NCBI GenBank assembly: GCA_050331295.1
Contig: JBHJGZ010000003.1
Location: 371,469-435,468 of the forward strand
Reading direction: 5' to 3'
Source of the DNA: Kuafuiihalomonas sp050331295
GTDB taxonomy: Bacteria > Myxococcota > Kuafuiibacteriia > Kuafuiibacteriales > Kuafuiibacteriaceae
Length of the DNA stretch: 64,000 nucleotides
The translations under genes and the position numbers were made by a program. The notes under the pieces were generated by a model. It saw only the letters and a list, made by a program, of their open reading frames with translations. It had not been told where the DNA came from and made no database searches. This document shows, piece after piece, positions 42,011-50,748 of the stretch (position 1 is its first letter; every line of letters begins with the position of its first letter).

Positions 42011-44812
42011 ATGAAGCCCACCCTCGCTGTCCTCGACCACCGACAGAGCATTTGGTTCGACTACATCGAACGCCGCATGATCTGGGATGGCACCTTGCTC
42101 CACATGGTCGAGCAGGAGGGCCTGCGCGGCGTGACGAGCAATCCATCCATCTTCGAGAAGGCCATGGGTGGCTCTCCCGATTACGGTCCGCCCATGGCGG
42201 CGGCCGTTCGCACCGGCGCGAGCCCGTCCGAAACCTTCGAGTTGCTCGCGGTGGAGGACATCCAGTGGGCGTGCGACGTCTTTCGTTCGGTCTACGAGGA
42301 CAGTCAGGGACGCAATGGATTCGTGAGCCTGGAAGTATCTCCGCATCTCGCCTACGAAACGCTAGAGACCATCGAGGAAGCCCATCGTCTGTGGGAGTCG
42401 GTGGCGCGGGACAATCTGATGATCAAGGTGCCCGGAACCGAGCCGGGACTGGTGGCCATCGAGCAGCTCTTGTCCGACGGCATCAACATCAACATCACGC
42501 TCCTCTTTTCGGTGCAGCGCTATCAGAAGGTCCTCGAAGCCTATCTCAGAGCCATGGAGCGTCGGTGTGGTTCAGGGCTTCCCATCGACGCCATCGCCAG
42601 CGTGGCGAGCTTCTTTGTCAGTCGCATCGATGGCGCGGTGGATCCCAAGCTGGAAGCGCACCGCGAACTCCGGGGCAAGACCGCCATCGCGAATGCGCGG
42701 GCGGCATATCGCCATTTTCAGTCCGTTCACGCGTCGGATCGGGTGAAGAAGTTGGAGGCTCTCGGCATGATGCGTCAGCGTCTTCTGTGGGCCAGCACTT
42801 CCACCAAGAACCCGGACTACCCGGACACGATGTACGTCGATGAGCTGATCGGACCCGATACGGTCAACACCGTGCCGGCCGAGACCTACAAGGCATTCAA
42901 CGACCATGGCACCGTGGAAACGCGCCTCGACCAAGACCCAGCGTCGGTCTTGAACGCGGTCGCGACGGCGGGGATCGACCTCGAATCGGTTTGTGAGGAT
43001 CTCGAACAGCAAGGCGTGAAGCTCTTCGCCGACGCATATGATCGCTTGATGGCCGCGGTGCAGGAGCGTCGTCTTTCTCTGCTGAACGGGGCCACACCTC
43101 GGGCGACGTATCGGCTCGGGTCCCTCGAGAAACGGGTTGAAGAGATCCTTCAAAAGATGGACGACGAGCGGGTGGTCCGGCGGCTCTGGGACCGGGACGG
43201 AACGCTGTTTTCGGATGACGACGCATCGGTTCAGGAGCACGCGGCCTCGTTCATGGGCTGGTTGGACGCCATCGAGGACATGGAAGGAGAACTCGAGCAC
43301 TTCGATGACCTTCAGGAGGACCTGGCCGAGGCCGGTGTGGAGACCGTCGTCCTGATGGGCATGGGAGGCTCGAGCCTCGCCCCGGATGTGTTCTCGCGCT
43401 GCCTCGGGCCGCTCGATGAGTCGCCGGAGCTGGTGGTGCTCGATTCAACGCACCCCCATGCGGTCAAACACATCTTGGAGCTCACGGAAGAGAGTGAAGC
43501 AAGCTACATTGTCGCGTCCAAGAGCGGCTCGACCGCCGAGCCGGTCGCGTTCCACACGACCCTTTTTCATCACGCGGAAGCCGACGAGGACGACGAGCTG
43601 GTTCCGGGGGACCGTTTCATGGCCATCACCGATCCTGGCTCATCCCTGGAACGTCAGGCCTTCGAACAGGACTTCACCGCGGTCTATAATGGGGACCCCG
43701 AAGTGGGAGGCCGGTTTTCTGCCCTCTCCCCGTTTGGATTGGTTCCGGCTTCAGCCATGGGACTCGACGTCGGTGACCTGCTGGCGCGGGCGCGCCTCAT
43801 GGTGGGCAGCTGCGGTCCCGAGGTGCCCGCTCGGGCCAACGAAGGTGCACGTCTTGGTGCAACCTTGGGAGCGGCGGCCGAAGTGGGTCGGAACAAGCTC
43901 ACGCTGGTCACCAGCCCCGCGCTCGGTCCGTTCGGAGGCTGGCTCGAGCAGCTGGTCGCAGAAAGCACCGGCAAAGGAGGGAAAGGCATCCTGCCCATCG
44001 ACGGTGAAGAGGTCCTCGCTCCGGATCGCTACGGTGACGACCGGATCTTTGTGAGCCTTCGCCTCGCCGAGGAAGAGCGACCGGCCGGCCTAGGCGGCCT
44101 CGAGTCGGCAGGTCACCCCGTTGTCGACATCGAGCTTCCGGAGAGCGCGGACCTCGTCCAGGAGATGTTCCGATGGGAGGTGGCGACGGCTCTGGCTGGG
44201 TACGTCATGCGTCTCAATCCCTTCGACCAACCAAACGTTCAGGAATCGAAGGAGATCACGCAGTCCCTGTTGCGAGAAGCCGCGGAAGGACATGCGCCGA
44301 AGGCTTCCGATGTGGAGGAGATCGCACGAAACGAAACGATTCTGATCGAGCGTCCCGCCAATGCTCCGGGTGACGCCGGGGAGGTGCAGGAGGTGCTGCT
44401 CCGCGCTGTGCGCGAGACGCCGTCGCCCGGCTACGTCGCCATGAATGCGTTTCTCCACATGACCGGTGAAGCGCAAGAGGCTCTTCAGACGCTGCGACGA
44501 GAGATTCGAAGATTCACCCGAGCCGCGACGACGGTCGGCTTTGGCCCTCGTTTTCTCCACTCCACCGGTCAGCTGCACAAAGGTGGTCCCGAGCAAGCCC
44601 TGTTTCTCCACTTCTGGGATGAGCCCACCGACGACGTGGAGATTCCGGGCCGACCGTATGGATTTCGCACGATGTTGCGGGCTCAAGAGCTGGGGGACTT
44701 CCAGGCTTTGGCCCGTCGAGGCCGGAACATCCTGAGGATTGGGCTCGGACCGGATCCAGTCTCCTCCCTACACAGGCTTGCAGAGCTCTTGCGGGCGACG
44801 AGCACGGCTTAG
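42011..44812 (+). CDS. Bifunctional transaldolase / glucose-6-phosphate isomerase
   Basis: 933 residues from ATG 42011. The N-terminal half (to about 365) is a TalB-like transaldolase: GVTSNPSIFEKA, the Schiff-base lysine in NLMIKVPGT and ASTSTKNPDYPDTMYVDELIGP. The C-terminal half is a phosphoglucose isomerase with SIS domains: MGMGGSSLAPDVF, SKSGSTAEPVAF, ALSPFGLVPASAMG. This Tal-Pgi fusion is known from several bacterial groups and links the pentose phosphate pathway with glycolysis. The 3' end overlaps the convergent gene by 4 bp. Confidence 0.93.
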   Translation: MKPTLAVLDHRQSIWFDYIERRMIWDGTLLHMVEQEGLRGVTSNPSIFEKAMGGSPDYGPPMAAAVRTGASPSETFELLAVEDIQWACDVFRSVYEDSQGRNGFVSLEVSPHLAYETLETIEEAHRLWESVARDNLMIKVPGTEPGLVAIEQLLSDGININITLLFSVQRYQKVLEAYLRAMERRCGSGLPIDAIASVASFFVSRIDGAVDPKLEAHRELRGKTAIANARAAYRHFQSVHASDRVKKLEALGMMRQRLLWASTSTKNPDYPDTMYVDELIGPDTVNTVPAETYKAFNDHGTVETRLDQDPASVLNAVATAGIDLESVCEDLEQQGVKLFADAYDRLMAAVQERRLSLLNGATPRATYRLGSLEKRVEEILQKMDDERVVRRLWDRDGTLFSDDDASVQEHAASFMGWLDAIEDMEGELEHFDDLQEDLAEAGVETVVLMGMGGSSLAPDVFSRCLGPLDESPELVVLDSTHPHAVKHILELTEESEASYIVASKSGSTAEPVAFHTTLFHHAEADEDDELVPGDRFMAITDPGSSLERQAFEQDFTAVYNGDPEVGGRFSALSPFGLVPASAMGLDVGDLLARARLMVGSCGPEVPARANEGARLGATLGAAAEVGRNKLTLVTSPALGPFGGWLEQLVAESTGKGGKGILPIDGEEVLAPDRYGDDRIFVSLRLAEEERPAGLGGLESAGHPVVDIELPESADLVQEMFRWEVATALAGYVMRLNPFDQPNVQESKEITQSLLREAAEGHAPKASDVEEIARNETILIERPANAPGDAGEVQEVLLRAVRETPSPGYVAMNAFLHMTGEAQEALQTLRREIRRFTRAATTVGFGPRFLHSTGQLHKGGPEQALFLHFWDEPTDDVEIPGRPYGFRTMLRAQELGDFQALARRGRNILRIGLGPDPVSSLHRLAELLRATSTA

Positions 44813-46914
44813 CGTCCGAGCTGTCGGCTCGAAAGGATCCCTTCCAAGACGAAAGCTCCGGCCATGAGGAGAAGAAGCAAGGTGGCGATGCTCCGAGGGT
44901 TGAAAACATCCGAGGCATCCGCCGTCACCATGATCCGACCCTCCCGTTGACCGGAGAGAAGCGCTTCGACGTCCGAAGGTCGCATCCGGCGCAAGTCCGA
45001 ATCGGAGGGATCGAGATTGACGGCGAAATCGAGCTCTCGATTGTCGGGCTGCGATGCCACCATCACCCGATAATGCCCCGGTCGGTCGGTCCGCCGGAAG
45101 ACGGCTTCGTCTTGATGCTTGAGTACCGTGAACGTCTCCTGCTCGGGTCCAACGGGACCCACGATTTGGACGCGGTCGACACCGTCCGGAAGCACCAGCC
45201 GTCTGGACTCACCGACCAGGGTACGCTGGTCCTGCGAAGGGACCAGCCCGCGTCCGAGCCAGAGGAGAGCCTGCCGGATGAGGGGCACGAATCCGGGCCG
45301 GATCGCCAAGTCCGAGAGCCCTCGGTCGATGGAAGTCGTCAAGAGGAGGACCCGTCCAGCGTCGACCCGATGGGCGAGCAGTGCGGGCTGGCCATCGTCG
45401 TAGGCCAAGAGCACGTCGAGCGAACCTTGGGATGATGGCTCCAGGAGCAAGATCCCGCGGGTCCGGGCGCTGGTGAGGCCTAGGGTGCCGTCACCTCGAA
45501 AGACTTCCAAGACGGGATGGTTCGGCCGGACCAACGTGATGCCGAGCGCCCCCGACGAACCGACGACGCCTTCTCCGAGACGCTTCATGCCGCGAATGCG
45601 ACGCGGTAGCACGGGGCCCAAGGCCGAGTTGTACGCCTCGGGATCGAGCCCCTCTGCCACGGCGACGAACAGGCCCCCTCCTCGTCGAATGAACTGCCGG
45701 AGCCGCTCCCCCTCTCCCATGGAAAGGGAGGCCACACCGGCCAGAAAGACGACGTCGACGTCGAGACGCGTGGTGGGCAGGTCATCGGCTGACACCACCA
45801 CCGGAGGGGGGTGATCGGAAGCGCCGGCCCTCAGTGCCGCATCCAGATAAAAGGTCTCGTCTTCTTTCGGAATGCCCGATGGGTCTCCGTTTACGACCAA
45901 GGCCCGGACCTGTCGTCGGAGACGCGCCACCCCATATTGCACGTTGTCTGCGGCGAGTCGGTCTCGCGAGAGCTCGAGGGTTAGAAACCGCGTGCCCGAG
46001 TCTTCGAAGGTGTGGCGAAGCCGTTGATCGGAAATGGTTCCGGCGTCGATGCTGATCGACTGCTCGGTCAGCTGTTCCGCGTCCTGACGGAGGCGGATGA
46101 TGGAGGTGTCGACGCCCGACCCCCTAAAGCTTCTGATCCGACCCTCGAACTCGAGGGTTCTGGGCGCGGCGCTCGGGACCGGCTCGGCGCGGAAAGAGGT
46201 GAGGGCGACGTTGCTGCGGTCTCGCTGGCCGACCACGTCGACCAACGCGAGTTCTGGGCGAGAATCTGTCCCCCCACTCAAGTCGGCGGCGGACCGGATC
46301 GAGCCTTGGGCAAAGTCGGAGAACACGACGATCTCGAACCGTGCCTCCTCTGGCGCCCCCTCCGCGAGCGTTCGAGCCGCCAGGGTAACCGCGGCGCCCA
46401 GGTCCCCGGATCGAAAGTCGCACTCGAGATCCTGGATGGTGCGAACGAGGTCGCTTTGGACCGCGCTCGGCCCCGTCACCACTTCTGCGCGCGCGCCGGC
46501 CCGAATCACGATGGTTTGCTCCTCGGGGCCCGCGCTCCGGACACGGTCGATGGCGAGTTCCCGCGCTCGACGGAACGCGGTTCGGCCATCGTAGTCTGCG
46601 GTCATGGAAAGGGATGCATCGATGACGAGGGCACGGCGAACCGGTCCGCGACTGGAGAGTTGGGGCGCGTCGGGAGTGGGCAGGAACGGCCGGGCGGCCG
46701 CGAATGCGAAGAACGCGAGAATAGCGACCCGGCTGGCCAGGAGAAGGATACGACGCAATCGCCACCGGTTTTCTACCCGTTGCGCGCTGTTCAAGAGGAG
46801 CTCGATGGCCGGGAATGGGTGGCGTCGCGGACGACGCCGGAAGATGAGGTGGATGACAATGGGCAAGAAGGCGGCGAGAAGGCCCCCCAACATCCATGGT
46901 TGAAGGAAACTCAT
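44809..46914 (-). CDS. BatA-like membrane protein with vWA-type domain
   Basis: 701 residues from ATG 46914, which overlaps the DUF58 stop as ATGA. N-terminal BatA signature (SFLQPWMLGGLLAAFLPIVIHLIFRR), a second helix near 60-80, then a von Willebrand A fold starting ALVIDASLSM (MIDAS DxSxS). A glutamine-amidotransferase-like part is possible in the middle (VDVVFLAGVASLSMGEGERL). A C-terminal helix follows (IATLLLLLMAGAFVLEGIL). Envelope stress or aerotolerance-type operon member; exact role unknown. Confidence 0.85.
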   Translation of the reverse strand: MSFLQPWMLGGLLAAFLPIVIHLIFRRRPRRHPFPAIELLLNSAQRVENRWRLRRILLLASRVAILAFFAFAAARPFLPTPDAPQLSSRGPVRRALVIDASLSMTADYDGRTAFRRARELAIDRVRSAGPEEQTIVIRAGARAEVVTGPSAVQSDLVRTIQDLECDFRSGDLGAAVTLAARTLAEGAPEEARFEIVVFSDFAQGSIRSAADLSGGTDSRPELALVDVVGQRDRSNVALTSFRAEPVPSAAPRTLEFEGRIRSFRGSGVDTSIIRLRQDAEQLTEQSISIDAGTISDQRLRHTFEDSGTRFLTLELSRDRLAADNVQYGVARLRRQVRALVVNGDPSGIPKEDETFYLDAALRAGASDHPPPVVVSADDLPTTRLDVDVVFLAGVASLSMGEGERLRQFIRRGGGLFVAVAEGLDPEAYNSALGPVLPRRIRGMKRLGEGVVGSSGALGITLVRPNHPVLEVFRGDGTLGLTSARTRGILLLEPSSQGSLDVLLAYDDGQPALLAHRVDAGRVLLLTTSIDRGLSDLAIRPGFVPLIRQALLWLGRGLVPSQDQRTLVGESRRLVLPDGVDRVQIVGPVGPEQETFTVLKHQDEAVFRRTDRPGHYRVMVASQPDNRELDFAVNLDPSDSDLRRMRPSDVEALLSGQREGRIMVTADASDVFNPRSIATLLLLLMAGAFVLEGILSSRQLGR

Positions 46915-47831
46915 CTCACGGTGGCCCTCGACCGAAGCCTCTCGTTCAGGAAGTCGGCCAGCAGCCGTCCCGGCGCTGTGTCGCTGGGCGCGAGTCGGTA
47001 GTCGACGCGGGATGCTGCGCACCTTTGGGCCGCTGCCCGCCTGAAACGCTGAACCTCATCGAGGTATGCGTTTCGAATCGCACGACCATCGATCTGGACC
47101 TCGCGGTCATCCTCCAGGGAGGTGAATCGGGTCGTATCCTCAAACGGGAACTGAAGCTCATCGGGGTCCATGACGTGAAAGACGGCGACATCGTGCCCCC
47201 GGGCGCGCAAACGAGCGAGCGTGTCCAACGCCTCCAGCCCGCCATCCAACAGGTCACTGAAGATGATCACGATGGTTCTCTGGCGAAGACCCTCGGCCAG
47301 CGTATCGATGACGGCCTGGAGCCGAGAAGGGCCGGATGCAGCAAGCGTGGAGATGGCGGCCAGCAACTCCTGGGTGTGTCCGCGGCGCGCCCGTGCCGGC
47401 ACGAGGATATGGAGCGTTTCAGCGTAGCTGGCGAAGCCGACCGCGTCGCCCTGGCGCGCCAGAACGTAAGTGAGTGCTGCCGCGCAAGTGCAAGCATAGG
47501 CCAGCTTGCTCAGCCTTGACGGATCATCGACCGGGTAGCCCATCGAACCGGAGCTGTCGACGACACACAAAGCTCGCAGGTTCGACTCGTCTTCGAAGCG
47601 CTTGACGAAGTCACGATCCAATCGAGCGTAGGCACGCCAGTCCAGATTTCGAAGGTCATCACCCGGTGCGTACTCCTTGTGCTCGGCGAATTCAGCGCTG
47701 GTTCCGTGATGACGTGACCGGTGGACGCCGGCGAGAATCGAGTCCGCGACCACGCGAGCCCGCAGATGGAGGGATTCGATTTCGGCCAGGGTCTTGGCGT
47801 CGATGAGGTGTGGTGCGGAGGATGCGTTCAT
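46911..47831 (-). CDS. DUF58 domain protein (vWA-like)
   Basis: 306 residues. The DUF58 hallmark GTSAEFAEHKEYAPGDDLRNLDWRAYARLDRDFVKRFEDE region lies near 43-83 (key pattern E-Y-x-P-G-D-x3-x-D-W-x2-x-A-R). It is followed by a vWA-like core with CVVDSSGSM, a DxSxS MIDAS near 92. It stands between moxR and the BatA-like gene, the standard arrangement, with a 13-bp gap from moxR. MoxR AAA+ proteins are thought to activate such vWA partners. Confidence 0.9.
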   Translation of the reverse strand: MNASSAPHLIDAKTLAEIESLHLRARVVADSILAGVHRSRHHGTSAEFAEHKEYAPGDDLRNLDWRAYARLDRDFVKRFEDESNLRALCVVDSSGSMGYPVDDPSRLSKLAYACTCAAALTYVLARQGDAVGFASYAETLHILVPARARRGHTQELLAAISTLAASGPSRLQAVIDTLAEGLRQRTIVIIFSDLLDGGLEALDTLARLRARGHDVAVFHVMDPDELQFPFEDTTRFTSLEDDREVQIDGRAIRNAYLDEVQRFRRAAAQRCAASRVDYRLAPSDTAPGRLLADFLNERLRSRATVR

Positions 47832-47844
47832 CTGGAGTCGAATC

Positions 47845-48882
47845 TCAGCCCCTGACGTGCTCGAGCGCCATGTCGACCAGGTCGGTGGCCTTCTCTCCCG
47901 CCGCTTCGGCCTGGAAATTGGTAACGATTCGATGCGTCAGAACCGGAATTGCAACCGCTCGGACATCGTCGATGGTGGCGTACGGCCGTCCCGCCAAGGC
48001 AGCCCGAGCTTTGGCGCCCAGAACCAAGTACTGGGACGCGCGGGGTCCCGCTCCGAACGCGACGTAGTCCCGGATTCGCTGCGCGCTCGACCCCTTGAGC
48101 TCGCTTTCGGCATGCTCGGGTCGGGTGGAGCGAACCAGGCTCACCGCATAGCGAACGACCCGTTCCGGGGTTGGGACCCTTCGGACGAGTTGTTGCATCT
48201 GGACGATGCGCTCGGGCCGGAGCACCTTCGGCGGTGGTGGCTTGGGTTCCCCAGTGGTCGAACGAACGATCTCGACCTCTTCGTCTCGGTCTGGGTAACG
48301 CACGTCCAACATGAACATGAATCGGTCCAACTGAGCTTCCGGGAGCGGATAGGTGCCTTCCTGTTCGATCGGATTCTGCGTCGCGAAAACGTGGAAAGGA
48401 GGTTCGAGCCGATGGGTGTGTCCGGAAGCGGTGACCTGTCTTTCCTGCATGGCTTGAAGCAGGGCCGCCTGCGTCTTCGGAGGCGTTCGGTTGATCTCAT
48501 CCGCCAAGAGCAAATTGGCGAAGATCGGCCCGGGCACGAATCGGAAGGTACGATGACCACTTTCCCGGTCTTGATCCAGGACGTCGGTTCCGGTCACGTC
48601 CGATGGCATCAGGTCCGGAGTGAACTGAATTCGGTTGAAGCGAAGGTCGAGGACCTCGGCTAGAGTCGAAATCAGGAGAGTCTTCGCCAAGCCCGGGACA
48701 CCGACGAAAAGGGCATGCCCGTTGGCGAAGAGCGAAATCAGAAGATGGTCGATCGCCTCTTTTTGCCCGACGATGCGGATGCCGATGGCTTGTCGGGCTC
48801 GCTCGGCCGCCTGGTGGAGTTCTGCAAGGAGAGTCTCGTCCTCGGATGAAAGCGGTTCGTCGGTCGGCTGTGGTTCAGTCAT
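47845..48882 (-). CDS. MoxR-family AAA+ ATPase
   Basis: 345 residues. Walker A GVPGLAKTLLI near 60, Walker B LLLADEINRTPPKTQAALLQAM near 120, sensor 1 ATQNPIEQEGTYPLPEAQLDRF, and the C-terminal lid domain. MoxR proteins act as chaperone-like ATPases with vWA-domain partners, here the two genes immediately downstream. Start ATG 48882. It is 15 bp from the upstream TPR/peptidase gene. Confidence 0.94.
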   Translation of the reverse strand: MTEPQPTDEPLSSEDETLLAELHQAAERARQAIGIRIVGQKEAIDHLLISLFANGHALFVGVPGLAKTLLISTLAEVLDLRFNRIQFTPDLMPSDVTGTDVLDQDRESGHRTFRFVPGPIFANLLLADEINRTPPKTQAALLQAMQERQVTASGHTHRLEPPFHVFATQNPIEQEGTYPLPEAQLDRFMFMLDVRYPDRDEEVEIVRSTTGEPKPPPPKVLRPERIVQMQQLVRRVPTPERVVRYAVSLVRSTRPEHAESELKGSSAQRIRDYVAFGAGPRASQYLVLGAKARAALAGRPYATIDDVRAVAIPVLTHRIVTNFQAEAAGEKATDLVDMALEHVRG

Positions 48883-48897
48883 GGTATCGCGTCGTGC

Positions 48898-50748
48898 TCA
48901 GCTGCCATTGGGCTCGTTGCCGGTGATGGTCTGAAGACCATCTCCGTCAAGGATGTCGATGACCCGCTCGGATGCTGGACCTGAAGGTGGAATCAGTTTG
49001 AGTCGATAGCGGCCTGGTCGGATCGGGATCGGTGCGGTTGGAGTCACGGCTCTGGTCGCCACCCATTGTGGGTCGCTGGCAGCAGGAGCGATCAGGACTC
49101 GGGAAAAAGGGGGACCTTCGATGCGCACGAGCGCACCGACTCCAAGTTCGGTATGATCGGCCTGAAAAGGGCGGCTCATGAGGGCGAGCGCCTGTCGTGC
49201 ATGCTCGATCCGGTCCGGATCACCTGATGCCCCCTCGACCGCCAGAGTGAGCTGATGGATCCGTGGGTCGAATGGATTGACGTCCACGGCTCGCTGGAGG
49301 GGGATTCGCGCTTCCTCGAGCTTGCCACGCTGCACCAGGATTTCGGCCAGCGTGACGTTTGGGCCAGCGAGGACACTGTCCGATACCGCTTGTCGCGCGG
49401 CACGTTCCGCAGCCTCGAGGTCGCCGGTTTGAAGGGCGACGAACGCGAGCTTGGCTGCGAGCTGAGGGCTCGGCGACGTGGCTTGGGCCTTCTCCAGCTC
49501 CTTTTGGGCCGCCTGCAATCGACCGCGATGAAAAAGCAGGTCGGCCGCACGCGCGTAGCGACGGCCCTCGGCGCTCAGACCATCCAGCTCGTCATCTGGA
49601 GCGTCCGGATCGCTTTTGAAGGTGAGCTCACGGTTACCCTTGACCGCTCGACCGTCCGACGGACGGCGGATCGCTCGTCCGGGAAGCTTCTGTTTCCAAG
49701 CGCGTTCGAGGGCCTCGAATGAACTTCCGTAGACCATGGCGAGAGCCTCGGCGTCGCTTCGACCCTCGGCCAAGAGCCGGAGAACCCGTCGAATGCCAGA
49801 CCAACCTTTTCGGTCCACCAGGTACTCGACAAAGGTGAAGACTTCCGCAAAGGCCAGACTGGTCTGCTCCTGCGTGGGCAGCTTCGCCATGGAAGGATGC
49901 ATGCGGGCGAACGGGATCAGCTCTCCTTCTCGGGCCGCCTTCCGCAACCTTTCTTGCTGGTCGACCGAGATGCCGTCCCCGAGCGATCCACGCCATGCGG
50001 TCTCGGTAAACTTGGCTAACCCTTCGTGAAGCCAAATGGGTGCACGGTTTCTGGAGGCACCACCGATGAGAAGATGGGCCAGTTCGTGGGCCAGGGTGTC
50101 TCTCCAAGCATAACCGAACACGACGCCACGCGGACTGGTCGCCATGAGCCGATTCCACTTACACAGGGCGATGGTACCGCTATTTTGGATGTCGCTTTCG
50201 GTCAGTGACGAAACCTTCGCGAGGGTACGGGCCGAGGGGTAGAGCTCGACCAAAGTTCGCGACTCCGGCCGAAAGCCGAACAGGGTACTCAGTTCGTTCA
50301 GAGCCTGTTCGAGTGTCTCCTGGGCGAACGGAATGAGAATGGCGTCTCGGCCGGGCGGGTGTCGCACCACGAAATTTTGGCTGAAGTGCTCTCTATAGCC
50401 GTCGGTGGCCGCGGCTGCTGCGTCCGCGAGGCCCTCGTTGCGGAGGAGCGCCGCCGGAACTCCTGCTCTTCTCGCCTCGCGGTAAAGATGCAAGGCGCCA
50501 CGATAGTCGCCGTCGTGGAGCTTGATGTCTCCGAGGGCGGCCATCGCGACGGGATCATTGGGTTGTTCTTCCAAGATGCGAATGCCGGCGCGGCGGGCGT
50601 CGTCGTATCGCCAGGCTTCGTGGGCCTCGAAGACCGCGGCCACTCCCGCGTATCCGTCCTCCTCCGCCCGAATGTCCATATTTGGGATGCACATGCAGCC
50701 CAGAGCGCCGAGCACGAAGACGCTGACCGGTGAGCGACCTATGCTCAC
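48898..50748 (-). CDS. TPR protein with MA-clan (gluzincin) metallopeptidase domain
   Basis: 616 residues from GTG 50748, which overlaps the upstream stop as GTGA. N-terminal signal or lipoprotein leader (VFVLGALGCMC). TPR-like helices at about 35-110. A gluzincin peptidase domain has DTLAHELAHLLIGG (HExxH type) near 215 and the downstream glutamate in WLHEGLAKF near 240. More TPR helices lie at about 400-530, followed by a C-terminal beta domain. Presumably an envelope protease or scaffold working with the MoxR system. Confidence 0.82.
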   Translation of the reverse strand: MSIGRSPVSVFVLGALGCMCIPNMDIRAEEDGYAGVAAVFEAHEAWRYDDARRAGIRILEEQPNDPVAMAALGDIKLHDGDYRGALHLYREARRAGVPAALLRNEGLADAAAAATDGYREHFSQNFVVRHPPGRDAILIPFAQETLEQALNELSTLFGFRPESRTLVELYPSARTLAKVSSLTESDIQNSGTIALCKWNRLMATSPRGVVFGYAWRDTLAHELAHLLIGGASRNRAPIWLHEGLAKFTETAWRGSLGDGISVDQQERLRKAAREGELIPFARMHPSMAKLPTQEQTSLAFAEVFTFVEYLVDRKGWSGIRRVLRLLAEGRSDAEALAMVYGSSFEALERAWKQKLPGRAIRRPSDGRAVKGNRELTFKSDPDAPDDELDGLSAEGRRYARAADLLFHRGRLQAAQKELEKAQATSPSPQLAAKLAFVALQTGDLEAAERAARQAVSDSVLAGPNVTLAEILVQRGKLEEARIPLQRAVDVNPFDPRIHQLTLAVEGASGDPDRIEHARQALALMSRPFQADHTELGVGALVRIEGPPFSRVLIAPAASDPQWVATRAVTPTAPIPIRPGRYRLKLIPPSGPASERVIDILDGDGLQTITGNEPNGS